DNA of 64,000 bases from Desulfitobacterium sp050251735 (GCA_050251735.1 JBFWMF010000017.1:13995-77994), one strand, 5' to 3'; positions 44,066-53,219 are shown, counted from the first letter of the stretch. Numbers and translations are program-made. The notes: a model not told the origin generated them from the sequence alone.

Positions 44066-44112
44066 CTAACCGCAACACCGTTCGTGCAATACTTCCATTA
44101 ATACTACTCCTT
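44066..44112 (-). pseudogene. 5' end of an IS110-family-like transposase
   Basis: A strong AAGGAG precedes an ATG at 44098 that encodes MEVLHERCCG and then a stop. Transposases of the IS110/IS1111 group commonly begin with such a sequence followed by LDVHK. The rest is missing. Together with the SDR relic it marks the 43.9-44.2 kb stretch as insertion debris. Confidence 0.4.
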
Positions 44113-44222
44113 AGACCAGTCATATTAAGGCTGGTGCAACAAACCAAATAGGGTTATTCTGCCCTGCGTGCTTCCCGTAGGAGCAACAATCTGCGTTGTG
44201 GTCCGCCTGATACGTACAAAGA

Positions 44223-44269
44223 AAAGCCCTCGCGAGGAGATTAATGACAAATCTACTCGCGAGGGCTTT
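44223..44269 (-). terminator. Intrinsic terminator of the aryl-sulfate sulfotransferase gene
   Basis: Perfect 14-bp stem (44223-44236 with 44256-44269), then TTTTCTTT on minus. Confidence 0.9.
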
Positions 44270-44317
44270 GGTTGCCTTGTTATTGAACGCCCCAACTTTC
44301 TTTACGCGGTTTAATGT

Positions 44318-46204
44318 TTAAGCGGTAATTGTCACACCCGTCTCAAATACTTGATCACGGGCAACCAATTTGACTTGGTATTTACCAGACAAGCCGGTTT
44401 TATTGATGAAGGTATCGACGTTACGCGGATCTTCCTTTTGGAAGGTTCCAACACACATAGCTTGGAACACTTGGGGTACGGTGTTAATAGGATAGCGTAA
44501 GGTTTCGCCTGTCTCGTTAACTAGGAGCAGTTGGGCCATTTCACCCGTTTCAAATATCGCATTAAAGTTAAAACGATCCTCTTCTTCAACGATGTTGGCG
44601 AGATAATCTTCGGGTATGAGCTTGCCGGTTTCTGTTGCCTTAATTTTCATCTTCGTTGTTTCTGTATCAAGCAAGGTGCCCAAGATTTGTCCTGCACCGA
44701 GCTCAGCGGTTTCATTAGCATAGTAAAGGGGAAGCTTTTCTGCACGATAATAGTTGCCTACAATCTGCATTTCATAAACTAACTCATCATCTACTAATTC
44801 ACAGGTTATAGAGTTAAACTCAAATTTATTGTCCTTGAATTCTGGTAATGTGGATTTAATAACGGCCATTCCTTCACAGGTCTCACCATTTTCATAACCG
44901 ATACCTCCGGAATGAACCATGTAATGTCCTTCATCGTAGTATTCCACGTTGCAAATATAGGGGGAGAAGAACTCAGCGCCCCGCTCTTTACCATATTGCC
45001 ACACTTGTTCAATGGTCATCTTCTCAGTATCAATCCGGTAGCGAACTCCGCGTGTATAGTTGTCTTTATTAGGAAGGTATTTGTCCTTATTTTTAGAGCG
45101 GAAATGCCCATTATCGAGGAGCATGACATCTCCATCAGGAAGAATGACGCAGGCATGTTGCTCGTACTGCCATTCAAGACCTTCTCCAACTGGAGTAAAG
45201 AAGTATCGGTCCACCATTTCCTGGGGCCAGCCTTCAGGGTCACCGATAATCCAGTTCAGCTTACCACTTTCGAAATCGATATTAATCACCGCATCCTGGT
45301 GACGTCCGGAGAAGGTCAGGCTATGGGTCTTTTTGTCATACCAAACCGCATTATTATGGAACCAGTCGTGAGCGTCCTGACTGCCGGAACCTGCCACATC
45401 CTGAGGAAGAACGGTTTTATAGTCCCAGGTTTTTAAGATCTCCCCTGTATTAGGGTCGATCAGTGCACACATGTCCTCTACTGTATGGGAATGACCATCA
45501 AAGGTGAGCACCAAAATATTTCCATCTTCCATCACAAATTGGTCATGGTGGTAGCCACTGGGGATGCGGTACTCTTTAAAAACCTTACCACTGAAGGCCA
45601 TTTCATAGAGCCCTGAAGTGAAGTAAGGCATTTTTACTAAGCGTTCAGTACCGACCAAAATATGACCGTTGGGCATCCGTTTCATATCGAAGGATAAAGC
45701 GACCGTGGTGTGCCAACGAACGTCACCGGCATAGTCGATGCCCACTGCCATCGTTCGAGAGGTCGCAGATGTAAGGAACATCAGGTTGTCCCCAAAATAC
45801 TCAGGTGTCGTCTTAATCGAAGTTGCAGGCACTACATCCTGAGGCAGTGGCTCAGTTGTAATGGTGATAGAATTTCTCTTACCGTTAGTCAGGATAATTT
45901 CAACGGTGTTGTCATAGCCAGCATATAAGCCATAAATCGGAAGAACATGCGTGGTATTAGCCGGGAACGTATGCCGGATATCTCCGGGGTGTTCCTTACC
46001 TTTTACTAGGATCGTAACTTCAGTAGCTACCGGAGTTTTAAACATAACCATGGCTGTCAAAGGACAAATTTCGTATGGGTTAACTTTGACCAGTGGATTA
46101 TTCAGGGTGTAATGACCGGACTCGAATTCGTCTAAGAAGGCCCGTTCCCTCTCCTTTTGCCGAGTAATGATGTGGGGTACAAAGTCGAATTTAATTTTGT
46201 CCAT
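44318..46204 (-). CDS. PAPS-independent aryl-sulfate sulfotransferase
   Basis: 628 residues. Transfers sulfate from one phenol ester to another. N-terminal beta-sandwich, then a six-bladed propeller with repeated DxNTGEILKTWDY-type strands. Candidate catalytic histidines and substrate-binding residues: YHHDQFVMEDGN, DAHDWFHNNAVWY, GRHQDAVI and QHACVILPDGDVML. No signal peptide is visible, unlike E. coli AssT, so it is probably cytoplasmic; D. hafniense is known to have such an enzyme. AGGAG precedes the ATG. Transcribed alone. Confidence 0.92.
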   Translation of the reverse strand: MDKIKFDFVPHIITRQKERERAFLDEFESGHYTLNNPLVKVNPYEICPLTAMVMFKTPVATEVTILVKGKEHPGDIRHTFPANTTHVLPIYGLYAGYDNTVEIILTNGKRNSITITTEPLPQDVVPATSIKTTPEYFGDNLMFLTSATSRTMAVGIDYAGDVRWHTTVALSFDMKRMPNGHILVGTERLVKMPYFTSGLYEMAFSGKVFKEYRIPSGYHHDQFVMEDGNILVLTFDGHSHTVEDMCALIDPNTGEILKTWDYKTVLPQDVAGSGSQDAHDWFHNNAVWYDKKTHSLTFSGRHQDAVINIDFESGKLNWIIGDPEGWPQEMVDRYFFTPVGEGLEWQYEQHACVILPDGDVMLLDNGHFRSKNKDKYLPNKDNYTRGVRYRIDTEKMTIEQVWQYGKERGAEFFSPYICNVEYYDEGHYMVHSGGIGYENGETCEGMAVIKSTLPEFKDNKFEFNSITCELVDDELVYEMQIVGNYYRAEKLPLYYANETAELGAGQILGTLLDTETTKMKIKATETGKLIPEDYLANIVEEEDRFNFNAIFETGEMAQLLLVNETGETLRYPINTVPQVFQAMCVGTFQKEDPRNVDTFINKTGLSGKYQVKLVARDQVFETGVTITA

Positions 46205-46508
46205 TTTCTCACAACTCCTAACGCAAATATACTAGCCCTAATATTCACATATTAACATGCTGTTGTTGCGTTTTTCTAACAACGATTCGTGGTATCTATC
46301 CACAAGAAAATGTTTCAACACAACTCTCACCGGCAACGGAGCGAAAACCTTCGTTTATGATTTAAAGATAAATTCTTATTTGAGATAAAAGATATTTTAA
46401 ATCTTGCTTCTTTAATCCATAGCAAATAAAAACAACGATGTCTTAGCTTCCTTAGAAGCAAGTTATCGTTGTTTCCGTTTTTGTCGCCAAATTCTCTTGG
46501 AATCTTCT
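46205..46508. other. Region between the sulfotransferase and NifX-like genes
   Basis: 304 bases. It holds the sulfotransferase promoter (no clear consensus chosen) and, at 46424-46474, a terminator for the NifX-like gene: stem AAACAACGAT/ATCGTTGTTT with an inner GCTTC/GAAGC stem and TTTTTATT on the minus strand. Confidence 0.75.
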
Positions 46509-46874
46509 TTAGCTATGGCAACTATGTTCATGCGCGTGGCAAGAGTCCCCGGAATCCTTTAGCGAACCTTCTAGCCATTGGAGAGCGACCGTCTTAACAT
46601 CACCTGAACAGCCACGTAAAACTTCTATCCCAGAGTTTTTTAGAACCCCTACCGCTCCCTCGCCCATATTGCCAGCGAGCATGACTTTTACTCCCTTCTC
46701 AGAGAGGGTTTGCGCGATATTTGATTTGCAGCCACAGCCTGCAGGGGAAGCGACCGTTTCTTGATCAAGGATTTCTTTACTAGTGTCATCGACAGTGAAT
46801 ATAGTGAAGTATTCACAATGCCCAAAATGATCGTCAATACGATTCTGACGCGATGGTAAGGCAATTTTCAGCAT
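46509..46874 (-). CDS. NifX/NafY-like (dinitrogenase FeMo-cofactor domain) protein
   Basis: 121 residues from the ATG at 46874 (GGAGGA eight bases upstream). Begins MLKIALPSRQNRIDDHFGHCEYFTIF, with the DHFGHC motif of the NifB/NifX/VnfX domain, VASPAGCGCKSNIA and ends in a His/Cys-rich tail (CHAHEHSCHS). Such stand-alone proteins probably carry metal-sulfur clusters; nitrogenase is not implied. Divergent from the DUF134 gene, the usual pairing for this family. Confidence 0.9.
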   Translation of the reverse strand: MLKIALPSRQNRIDDHFGHCEYFTIFTVDDTSKEILDQETVASPAGCGCKSNIAQTLSEKGVKVMLAGNMGEGAVGVLKNSGIEVLRGCSGDVKTVALQWLEGSLKDSGDSCHAHEHSCHS

Positions 46875-46926
46875 TAAACATTCCTCCAAAGCACTTTTAT
46901 AAAGTAGCCTTATGCCTTATAATATA

Positions 46927-46980
46927 ATTGACATATGCCCTTTACCTACAATAATATACTCATAAATAGCATATGTCAAT
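46927..46980. promoter_or_regulatory. Mirror-image overlapping promoters and inverted repeat
   Basis: ATTGACATATGC at 46927-46938 and its complement at 46969-46980. On plus: TTGACA (46928-46933), 17-base spacer, ATAATA (46951-46956) for the DUF134 gene. On minus: TTGACA (46979-46974), 17-base spacer, TATTAT on the same 46956-46951 for the NifX-like gene. Both promoters share one -10 position, so only one polymerase can bind. Confidence 0.8.
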
Positions 46981-47005
46981 AACTCAGCCATTCGGGGGTG
47001 AAAAA

Positions 47006-47347
47006 ATGCCACGGCCCAGAAAGTGTAAGAAAGTATGCTGTTTGCCAGCAAACAACTTATTCGGACCTCTTAACATGAGCGATAGCGAAAGCACAATGAT
47101 CGCCATGACTGTGGATGAATATGAGACCATTCGTCTTATTGATTTAGAAGGAATGACCCAGGAAGAGTGTGCAGAGCGTATGAATGTTGCTCGTACAACG
47201 GTACAAAGGATTTATTACGATGCTCGCAAAAAACTAGCAACATCTTTAGTCCAAGGGAACAGAATACTCATCGAAGGTGGTGACTATAAGCTTTGTGACG
47301 AGAAAGAACAACATCTTTTTAGGTGTCCAAGATGTCATAAACGATAA
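47006..47347 (+). CDS. DUF134 (UPF0251) HTH regulator
   Basis: 113 residues from the ATG at 47006 (GGGGGTGA upstream). Starts MPRPRKCKKVC as in all family members, has an HTH (TQEECAERMNVARTTVQRIYYDARKKLA) and a C-terminal CPRCHKR zinc-like motif. Likely binds DNA; the inverted repeat in the shared promoter with the NifX-like gene is the natural target (inference). Confidence 0.92.
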   Translation: MPRPRKCKKVCCLPANNLFGPLNMSDSESTMIAMTVDEYETIRLIDLEGMTQEECAERMNVARTTVQRIYYDARKKLATSLVQGNRILIEGGDYKLCDEKEQHLFRCPRCHKR

Positions 47348-47376
47348 ATGCTTATAGATCTTCTATTTAAACTGCA

Positions 47377-48774
47377 TTAGCCAGTAGAGCTCTCATAGCT
47401 CTGCAGCTTACGGTATAGATTTCTCAGACTAATTCCCAAAAGATCTGCAGCCAGTGCTTTATTGCCGTTGAGCTTTTCCAGCGTTGCCAAGATATAATGT
47501 TTCTCTACCTCTTCTAGCTTGAGGAGATTGTCACTTTGGGCAATAGAGTTAATTCCCTCGACAGGATCAAGGGCTATAGAGTTCTTAAGGTTTACCTCGA
47601 CTTTCTCAGGCCAAATATCTGAGGGAGCAATGACCCCATTCGTAGCAAGTATTTGTCCTCTTTTTATAAGGTGGGAAAGCTCTCGAACATTTCCCGGGAA
47701 GTCATAATTTAACAAGCTTTGCTTTGTTTCAGGAGCTAGTACTGAGGATTTAGTGGATAACTCTTCTTTATTGGCTTTTTCAAGAAAATATTCCGCAAGG
47801 GGAAGAATATCTTCACGCCGTTCACGCAAAGGTGGAACACCAAGGGTGACACCATTTAAGCGATAATAAAAGTCTTGGCGGAAACGCTCCTCCTTTATCT
47901 CCTCTTGAAGGTTGCTATTAGTCGCGGCAATGATTCTAATGTTAACACGTCTTAGCCTAGTATCACCTACACGACGAAACTCACCTGATTCCAAAAATCG
48001 CAAAAGCTTTACCTGTAAACTTAAAGGCATTTCCCCAATTTCATCGAGAAAAAGGGTTCCCTGGTCTGCCATTTCAACAAGGCCAATTTTCTGAGCTCCT
48101 GCTCCTGTAAAGGCCCCCTTTTCATGCCCAAAAAGCTCACTTTCCATCAAGGCCTCTGGAATAGCACCTGCATTGAGGGGGATGTAGGGGCTATTTGAGC
48201 GTGCACTCCAAGCATGAATCGCTTGGGCCACTAGGTCCTTGCCTACACCGCTCTCACCTTGAATAAGGATTGAGGCATCCGTCTGGGCCACCTTTCGCGT
48301 AAGTTCGAGGAGTTCTAGCATTCTCGGGCTTTTCGCAATAAGGGTAAATCGGGAGGCTTGGCGACGCACTACTTGCCTAAGGCCCGAATTTTCAAGGAGC
48401 AATTCCCTTTTTTCCATTGCCTTTTGGAGTGTCAACTCAAGCTCTGATAAATTGCACGGTTTCGTTAGGTAATCATAGGCGCCAAGTTTCATGGCATCTA
48501 TCGCTGACTCGATGGTCCCATGCCCTGTAAGCATTACAACCTGAAGGTCTGGTTGGAGCGCTTTAATCCGGGGCAAAAGTTTCAGTCCATCTCCATCCGG
48601 TAGCTTGATGTCTAACAGAATCGTATCAAACAAGGTATCCTCTATTAGTGCTAGTCCTTCGGCAGCTGTCCCTGCTTGTATTACTTCATAACCTTTACGC
48701 TTTAATCTTTTGGCGATTATCTCACGTAAAGCGTCCTGATCATCTAAGATCAGAACCTTCTGGATGCGTTTCAT
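47377..48774 (-). CDS. NtrC-family sigma-54 response regulator
   Basis: 465 residues. Receiver with DDQD at 11-14, phospho-Asp in ILLDIKLPDGDG and Lys in TKPC; AAA+ domain with Walker A GESGVGKD, the sigma-54 contact loop ESELFGHEKGAFTGA and Walker B TLFLDEIGEM; C-terminal Fis-type HTH (ALAADLLGISLRNLYRKLQ). Fully equipped to activate a sigma-54 promoter. Start has GAGGTGA upstream and the gene overlaps the kinase by 35 bases. A sigma-54 promoter with three palindromes lies before the nearby exporter gene (52620-52778), its probable target. Confidence 0.95.
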   Translation of the reverse strand: MKRIQKVLILDDQDALREIIAKRLKRKGYEVIQAGTAAEGLALIEDTLFDTILLDIKLPDGDGLKLLPRIKALQPDLQVVMLTGHGTIESAIDAMKLGAYDYLTKPCNLSELELTLQKAMEKRELLLENSGLRQVVRRQASRFTLIAKSPRMLELLELTRKVAQTDASILIQGESGVGKDLVAQAIHAWSARSNSPYIPLNAGAIPEALMESELFGHEKGAFTGAGAQKIGLVEMADQGTLFLDEIGEMPLSLQVKLLRFLESGEFRRVGDTRLRRVNIRIIAATNSNLQEEIKEERFRQDFYYRLNGVTLGVPPLRERREDILPLAEYFLEKANKEELSTKSSVLAPETKQSLLNYDFPGNVRELSHLIKRGQILATNGVIAPSDIWPEKVEVNLKNSIALDPVEGINSIAQSDNLLKLEEVEKHYILATLEKLNGNKALAADLLGISLRNLYRKLQSYESSTG

Positions 48775-50920
48775 TTAAGCTCACCTCTTTATGAAGGGGT
48801 ATCGTCATTCTAACAAGGGTTCCTTCACCTTCAATACTTTCAACTTCTATTGTACCATGCATTTTACGAATAATTTCATAACACACAAACAATCCCAGTC
48901 CTGTTCCTTTACCGACGGATTTTGTGGTAAAGAAGGGATCAAAAATACTTTTTTGATCTCTTGCCGAAATGCCAGGGCCATAGTCTTTTACCTCTATCCT
49001 GATGACTTCTTTTTCTCCATCTGTACTACTTTCGTAATTATCCATAGTATTGAGGCTGTTTTTTTCTATATCCCTATAGCCCCTGACTTCTATGATACTT
49101 TCTTTATCTGATACATCTAAGGAATTGGTTACAACATTAAGAACGACTTGCTGCCACTCATTTTCATTTCCCCATACTAATAAATCTTCTTCAAGCTCAT
49201 TTTTAAGCAAGACACCGTTCTGTTTTGCCCTATATCCTAATAGCTCTAAGGTTTTTAAAGTGGCTGCTTTCAGATCAACCAATTCTTCTGTTGGATTTTT
49301 ACGGGCAAAGCCTAATAAATTTGCTGTGATTTTTTTGCAGTGGGCAATTTGTTCTAAAACTATATGATAACCTTGGGTAATTTCCTCATCCGTAAGCTCA
49401 GGATCTTTTTCTTCAAGACGATCAAGCAGATCTTCACTATGAGCGGCTACGATAGCTAAGGGGTTATTGATTTCGTGAGCAACACCCGAAGCTAGAAGAC
49501 CGATGGCCGCCATTTTATCCGTCTTGAGCATTCTAGCCTCTAATTCTACCTCTTGAGTGACGTCCTCGATGAGGAGAAGATAGGCTGCATTTTCTGGGTT
49601 ATCAGGTGATAGCTTATACTCCATCTGGCGAAGGTGGCGACTAACACCATTAAAGGATAGGGTAACATTACGAACAACATTGTCGTAAGGTAAATCGATC
49701 ATTTGATCGCCAAACCATTCGACAAACTTTGGATTCCACCAGATAATCTTTCTTTCGGAGTTTAAAAGGATCATCCCCGCTCCAATTCCGTCGACAACGG
49801 TAGTCAAGAGCTCCTTTTCCTCTTTCAGATCTAGATTTTTCTGCTCTAAGAAATTCAATAGTTGATTGAAAGATTGGACTAAACGTCCTATCTCATTTCG
49901 ATTTTCAATAGGCAAATGATTATCTAAATTACCCGTTGAGATGATTTCTCTAACTCGTCTTTCCGCGTTTTCGATCGGATCCACAAGCTTTAGCCCAAAT
50001 CCAATACTTAATATAAGAACAATAATCATAATTAAAAGTGCTATCACGATAAGTTTTAGAGCAAAGCTATGAATAGGCTTAAAGGCTTCGCTGGTAGGCT
50101 GTTCAATAAATATAGCCCATTTAGGGTTCTCTAAGGTTACAAAAGACCCAATGACAGAAACGCCCTGCATATTTTTATATCTACTTCCGAAAGAATAGTT
50201 TTCTCCCTCGAAAAAGCTTTGCACAGAGGCATTATTTATCTTGGTCTGCTGCAAAACAAGGCTAAAATCAGTATGACTGATTAGATTCCCCGATTCGTCC
50301 ATAAGATAAATATACTCTAAAGGATCAAGCTGCGTACTTACAAACCTACTATTGATTACCTTTAGGTCAATTTTAGCTTGCAGATACCCTAAGGGCATAT
50401 GAGTTAGGGGATCTTTTAGCTCTATAGTTAAATACATGACCGGCCGCCCATCTTGGGAAAAAAACATAGAGCTTGAACCGATAGAATCATCGTTTCTGAG
50501 TGAATTCTCGATTTTCCCCGGAGCAAAATTCCTTGGTACATCCTCACTTCGTGCTACATGGTCAATGGTCATAAAATCTAGATTTGCGACCTTTATTTCA
50601 TCGATAAAAGGCTCAGTTCGCATGAGGGTACCCAACACAATTCGACGCATGCTTTGGTCTTGGCCTAATAAGGTCCTGGCATTGGCCTCTGTTGTTTGGG
50701 CTAAGGTAATCTCTAGATTTGTATAAAAAGCTTCTAATTCTTTTGCTAGCATGATAATCTGCTGATGATTTTGTTCATAAATATTCTCTTCTAAATGTTG
50801 CTTCACAGAGGTAAAGCTCAGATACCCTAGAAAAAATACAGGGAGTATCGACATGCTGACACCAAAGAGAAGAACATGAGCCTTTATTCGCATCCACCAA
50901 GGACTAGTGCTGGTTTTCAC
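48740..50920 (-). CDS. Membrane histidine kinase with Cache sensor and PAS
   Basis: 726 residues from a GTG at 50920. Helix about 12-32, extracytoplasmic Cache domain (residues 35-275, with the fragment GYLQAKIDLK), helix about 280-302, HAMP, PAS (DGIGAGMILLNSERKIIWW), phospho-acceptor GVAHEINNPLAIV and ATPase boxes NVVTNSLDVSD, DYGPGI and GKGTGLGLFVC. NtrB/DctB-like group, which pairs with sigma-54 regulators, as here. Upstream neighbour is the YeiH-type exporter gene; the ligand is likely a sulfonate or sulfur anion (inference). Confidence 0.94.
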   Translation of the reverse strand: MKTSTSPWWMRIKAHVLLFGVSMSILPVFFLGYLSFTSVKQHLEENIYEQNHQQIIMLAKELEAFYTNLEITLAQTTEANARTLLGQDQSMRRIVLGTLMRTEPFIDEIKVANLDFMTIDHVARSEDVPRNFAPGKIENSLRNDDSIGSSSMFFSQDGRPVMYLTIELKDPLTHMPLGYLQAKIDLKVINSRFVSTQLDPLEYIYLMDESGNLISHTDFSLVLQQTKINNASVQSFFEGENYSFGSRYKNMQGVSVIGSFVTLENPKWAIFIEQPTSEAFKPIHSFALKLIVIALLIMIIVLILSIGFGLKLVDPIENAERRVREIISTGNLDNHLPIENRNEIGRLVQSFNQLLNFLEQKNLDLKEEKELLTTVVDGIGAGMILLNSERKIIWWNPKFVEWFGDQMIDLPYDNVVRNVTLSFNGVSRHLRQMEYKLSPDNPENAAYLLLIEDVTQEVELEARMLKTDKMAAIGLLASGVAHEINNPLAIVAAHSEDLLDRLEEKDPELTDEEITQGYHIVLEQIAHCKKITANLLGFARKNPTEELVDLKAATLKTLELLGYRAKQNGVLLKNELEEDLLVWGNENEWQQVVLNVVTNSLDVSDKESIIEVRGYRDIEKNSLNTMDNYESSTDGEKEVIRIEVKDYGPGISARDQKSIFDPFFTTKSVGKGTGLGLFVCYEIIRKMHGTIEVESIEGEGTLVRMTIPLHKEVSLNETHPEGSDLR

Positions 50921-51065
50921 GCGCTTACCTACTTTCCACTTACCCTATCCGTTATCACAGACTAACCTTCAACGAGGCGAATTCCCACTCTGAAGGAAGT
51001 CGCGTTCAATCAATGGCCTGATCGTAGTTGTCCCCACTTATCTATTGTAGTTTATCATAGAAGCA

Positions 51066-51102
51066 AAAAGGGATGAAGACTTTTTGAGCCTCCATCCCTT
51101 TT
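51066..51102 (-). terminator. Terminator after the first YeiH-type gene
   Basis: 10-bp stem AAAAGGGATG/CATCCCTTTT (51066-51075 with 51093-51102), T-rich on both sides, so possibly bidirectional. Downstream two-component genes would need their own promoter in 50921-51060. Confidence 0.8.
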
Positions 51103-51122
51103 CTAGCTAGTTTTTCATTAAA

Positions 51123-52469
51123 TTAAACGTTAGCCCAATAATTTCCCATAACGAGTACGGATAAGAGGAAGCCAAGGGGAACATTGACTAATACACCTGT
51201 GGTAAATGCTGCAAAAGGCTTCCAACCCACTGAGGTTAAATCTCTGAAACGTGTCGTAAAGCCAATGGACAAGAAGGTGAAGATAAAGGCCCAGTTTCTT
51301 AGCTCTTTTAAAGGCTTAATTACGGCTGCTTCAATGCCTGCTTGAGCAGCGTCACCATTGGAGGCAACTAAGATTGTAACAATAATAGAGGCAACGAAGA
51401 AACCGAGAACGAATTTAGGGAAACGTCCCCAGATTTCACCAGCGTTTGGCTTACTTCCATCGACTCTCTTTTCCCATTGGGTAACAGAGATAATAGCCAT
51501 GAGAAAGGCCCAAATTCCAACGAACATATCACGGCCAACAACTTTTACTAAGGTGAAGGTCTTAATCGATTGCTCACCGATAGCTGCTGCAGCTGCCATT
51601 CCGGCTGCATCAGCGAACTCCGAAGTTCCAATCCATGCCCCGGCAGGGCCAGCATCGATACCGAACATTTTAATAAGGATGGGTAAGCTAAAGATCATAA
51701 CGACAGCCCATACCACAACCAGTGAGATTGCTACAGACACATAGTTTTTATCTGCTTTAACTGCACCACCGATAGCGATTGAGGCAGATACACCACAGAT
51801 GGAACCACCTGCTGCTAGAGTAGAAGCAAAACGGCGGTCAAGTCCGAATAATCTTGTTCCAGCGAAATAAATTGTTGTGAAAGTGACTACGGAAATTATA
51901 GTAGCTTGTAAAAATGCTACAGGACCAGCCTTCATAATTAGGGTAAAGGGAAGGGTTGCACCCATGAGAACGATACCAGTTTTTACAAAAAACTCTGTTT
52001 TTAGCGCCGCATCAAGCCAGGCAGGGATCTTTACAAAATTTCCAATGATAAGCCCAAAAGCAAGTGCGAGCAACGGAGCTTCCAAGTTGAAATCTTTAGC
52101 AACAGTCCAAGAACCCATGACTGTTACAAAAAGACTAAAGATGAAGAGAACTGCGAAGCCAACGACAAACTTAGAAACATCATGACCTAAGATCTTTATC
52201 GCAATTGAAAAAAGGAGTAAAAAACCTAAGAATAAACCAATAATTCCAGGGATATTATTGCCCAAATACTCTGCTGCAGTACCGAATTCACTCCAAGTAG
52301 GCACTTTAATGGCAATTCCTTTCATGAACGAACTTCCAGTTGCCCATAAAAGGATTGAGATAAGTACTATGCCAAGTCCGAGCCAAACCGCCCAATAATC
52401 TTCTTTTTTCCAGAGAGCTGATAATCCTCCAGAAGGCGATGTGGCCTTTTTTTCCTGTTGTACAGCCAT
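51123..52469 (-). CDS. YeiH-type putative sulfate exporter, copy 1
   Basis: 448 residues, about eleven hydrophobic helices. Contains AAGGSICGVSASIAIGGAVKA and PAGAWIGTSEFADAAGMAAAAA, the signature of the YeiH/UPF0324 family annotated as putative sulfate exporters. GGAGG precedes the ATG. Preceded by a sigma-54 promoter and NtrC-type sites, followed by the two-component pair. Release of sulfate or sulfite from sulfonate metabolism is a reasonable role. Closely similar to the gene at 53268 over its whole length. Confidence 0.88.
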   Translation of the reverse strand: MAVQQEKKATSPSGGLSALWKKEDYWAVWLGLGIVLISILLWATGSSFMKGIAIKVPTWSEFGTAAEYLGNNIPGIIGLFLGFLLLFSIAIKILGHDVSKFVVGFAVLFIFSLFVTVMGSWTVAKDFNLEAPLLALAFGLIIGNFVKIPAWLDAALKTEFFVKTGIVLMGATLPFTLIMKAGPVAFLQATIISVVTFTTIYFAGTRLFGLDRRFASTLAAGGSICGVSASIAIGGAVKADKNYVSVAISLVVVWAVVMIFSLPILIKMFGIDAGPAGAWIGTSEFADAAGMAAAAAIGEQSIKTFTLVKVVGRDMFVGIWAFLMAIISVTQWEKRVDGSKPNAGEIWGRFPKFVLGFFVASIIVTILVASNGDAAQAGIEAAVIKPLKELRNWAFIFTFLSIGFTTRFRDLTSVGWKPFAAFTTGVLVNVPLGFLLSVLVMGNYWANV

Positions 52470-52619
52470 AACTATTAAACCTCCAATACCTATTAAGACT
52501 TTTGAATAAATATAATGCTACAGAACGACCACTATTTTTGATTAGGCATACCACCTCCTATGTGAATATGAAATCTAGTACCTATAATGCTTTAGCAAAG
52601 TACTTCTTCCCATATTAAA

Positions 52620-52636
52620 TGCAATTCTCATGCCAA
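52620..52636 (-). promoter_or_regulatory. Sigma-54 promoter of the YeiH-type gene
   Basis: Minus strand TTGGCATGAGAATTGCA matches YTGGCACGN4TTGCW except one base (T for C) in the -24 element; GG and GC are spaced correctly. Transcription would start near 52609, 140 bases before the ATG. Confidence 0.85.
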
Positions 52637-52735
52637 ACTTCTTAAAATGAAAGAAACTAATTTCAAATACAGTTAATAGGGTTTTCTTATGCATTAAATG
52701 CTCCCTTGAGTTTCAGCTATTGTTATGCATTCTTT

Positions 52736-52778
52736 TGACAAAATGTCAAAATCGACAAAATGTCATGACAAAATGTCA
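52736..52778. promoter_or_regulatory. Three tandem TGACAAAATGTCA palindromes (enhancer sites)
   Basis: Copies at 52736-52748, 52753-52765 (first base C) and 52766-52778. They lie about 125-170 bases upstream of the sigma-54 start, the normal position for NtrC-type activator sites. Confidence 0.8.
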
Positions 52779-52780
52779 AA

Positions 52781-52823
52781 TAATAAAAAAATCCCTCAGG
52801 TGAATAGTGTTCCCTGAGAGATT
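52781..52823 (-). terminator. Terminator of the 122-residue gene
   Basis: Stem AATCCCTCAGG with CCTGAGAGATT, then a run of T on the minus strand. Confidence 0.8.
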
Positions 52824-52850
52824 TCTGTATCATTGTTCTAGGATATAAGC

Positions 52851-53219
52851 TTAGAGAACGCCCCAAAGACGGGTATATTCCACATCTAAGACAAACTCGT
52901 CATCTCCAAAGCCATTCTCCTCTAAAATCTTGCAAGCCTTATTAAACTCAAAGGATTCGGTCTCCATTAAGATATGGTCCTTCCAGCCGGTAATTGCCCA
53001 GTCATCATGAGCATTATTAAGTAATTCCATCATTTGGGCGATACGCTCTAGTCGCCAATTCAAAAATTGATTAAAGTTGCGAACCGCTTGAGGCGGAACT
53101 TTTTTCACTTTAACAATATCATTAAGGGGCGGCCTTTCACCCGGTTGCCAATCCTTTTTCTCAAAAAAATAAAATAAAAATCGAGCTCTTTGAACGCATG
53201 TCTCATTATCTGGATGCAT
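52851..53219 (-). CDS. Hypothetical protein between the two exporter genes
   Basis: 122 residues, not recognised. Soluble, helical, rich in aromatic and charged residues (ARFLFYFFEKKDW, FNQFLNWRLERIAQMMELL, DDWAITGWKDHI). GGGGAA precedes the ATG. It follows the second exporter by 48 bases and is in the same transcript, ending in a terminator, so it probably serves the same pathway. Confidence 0.75.
   Translation of the reverse strand: MHPDNETCVQRARFLFYFFEKKDWQPGERPPLNDIVKVKKVPPQAVRNFNQFLNWRLERIAQMMELLNNAHDDWAITGWKDHILMETESFEFNKACKILEENGFGDDEFVLDVEYTRLWGVL

Noticed and set aside
43935..44147. 70-residue minus-strand open frame
   Set aside because: It runs over the SDR relic and the IS110-like start; no ribosome site of its own and no sensible composition.
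52750..52780. CRISPR-like repeats
   Set aside because: Three close 13-bp palindromes, but no spacers of regular size and the location fits activator sites.
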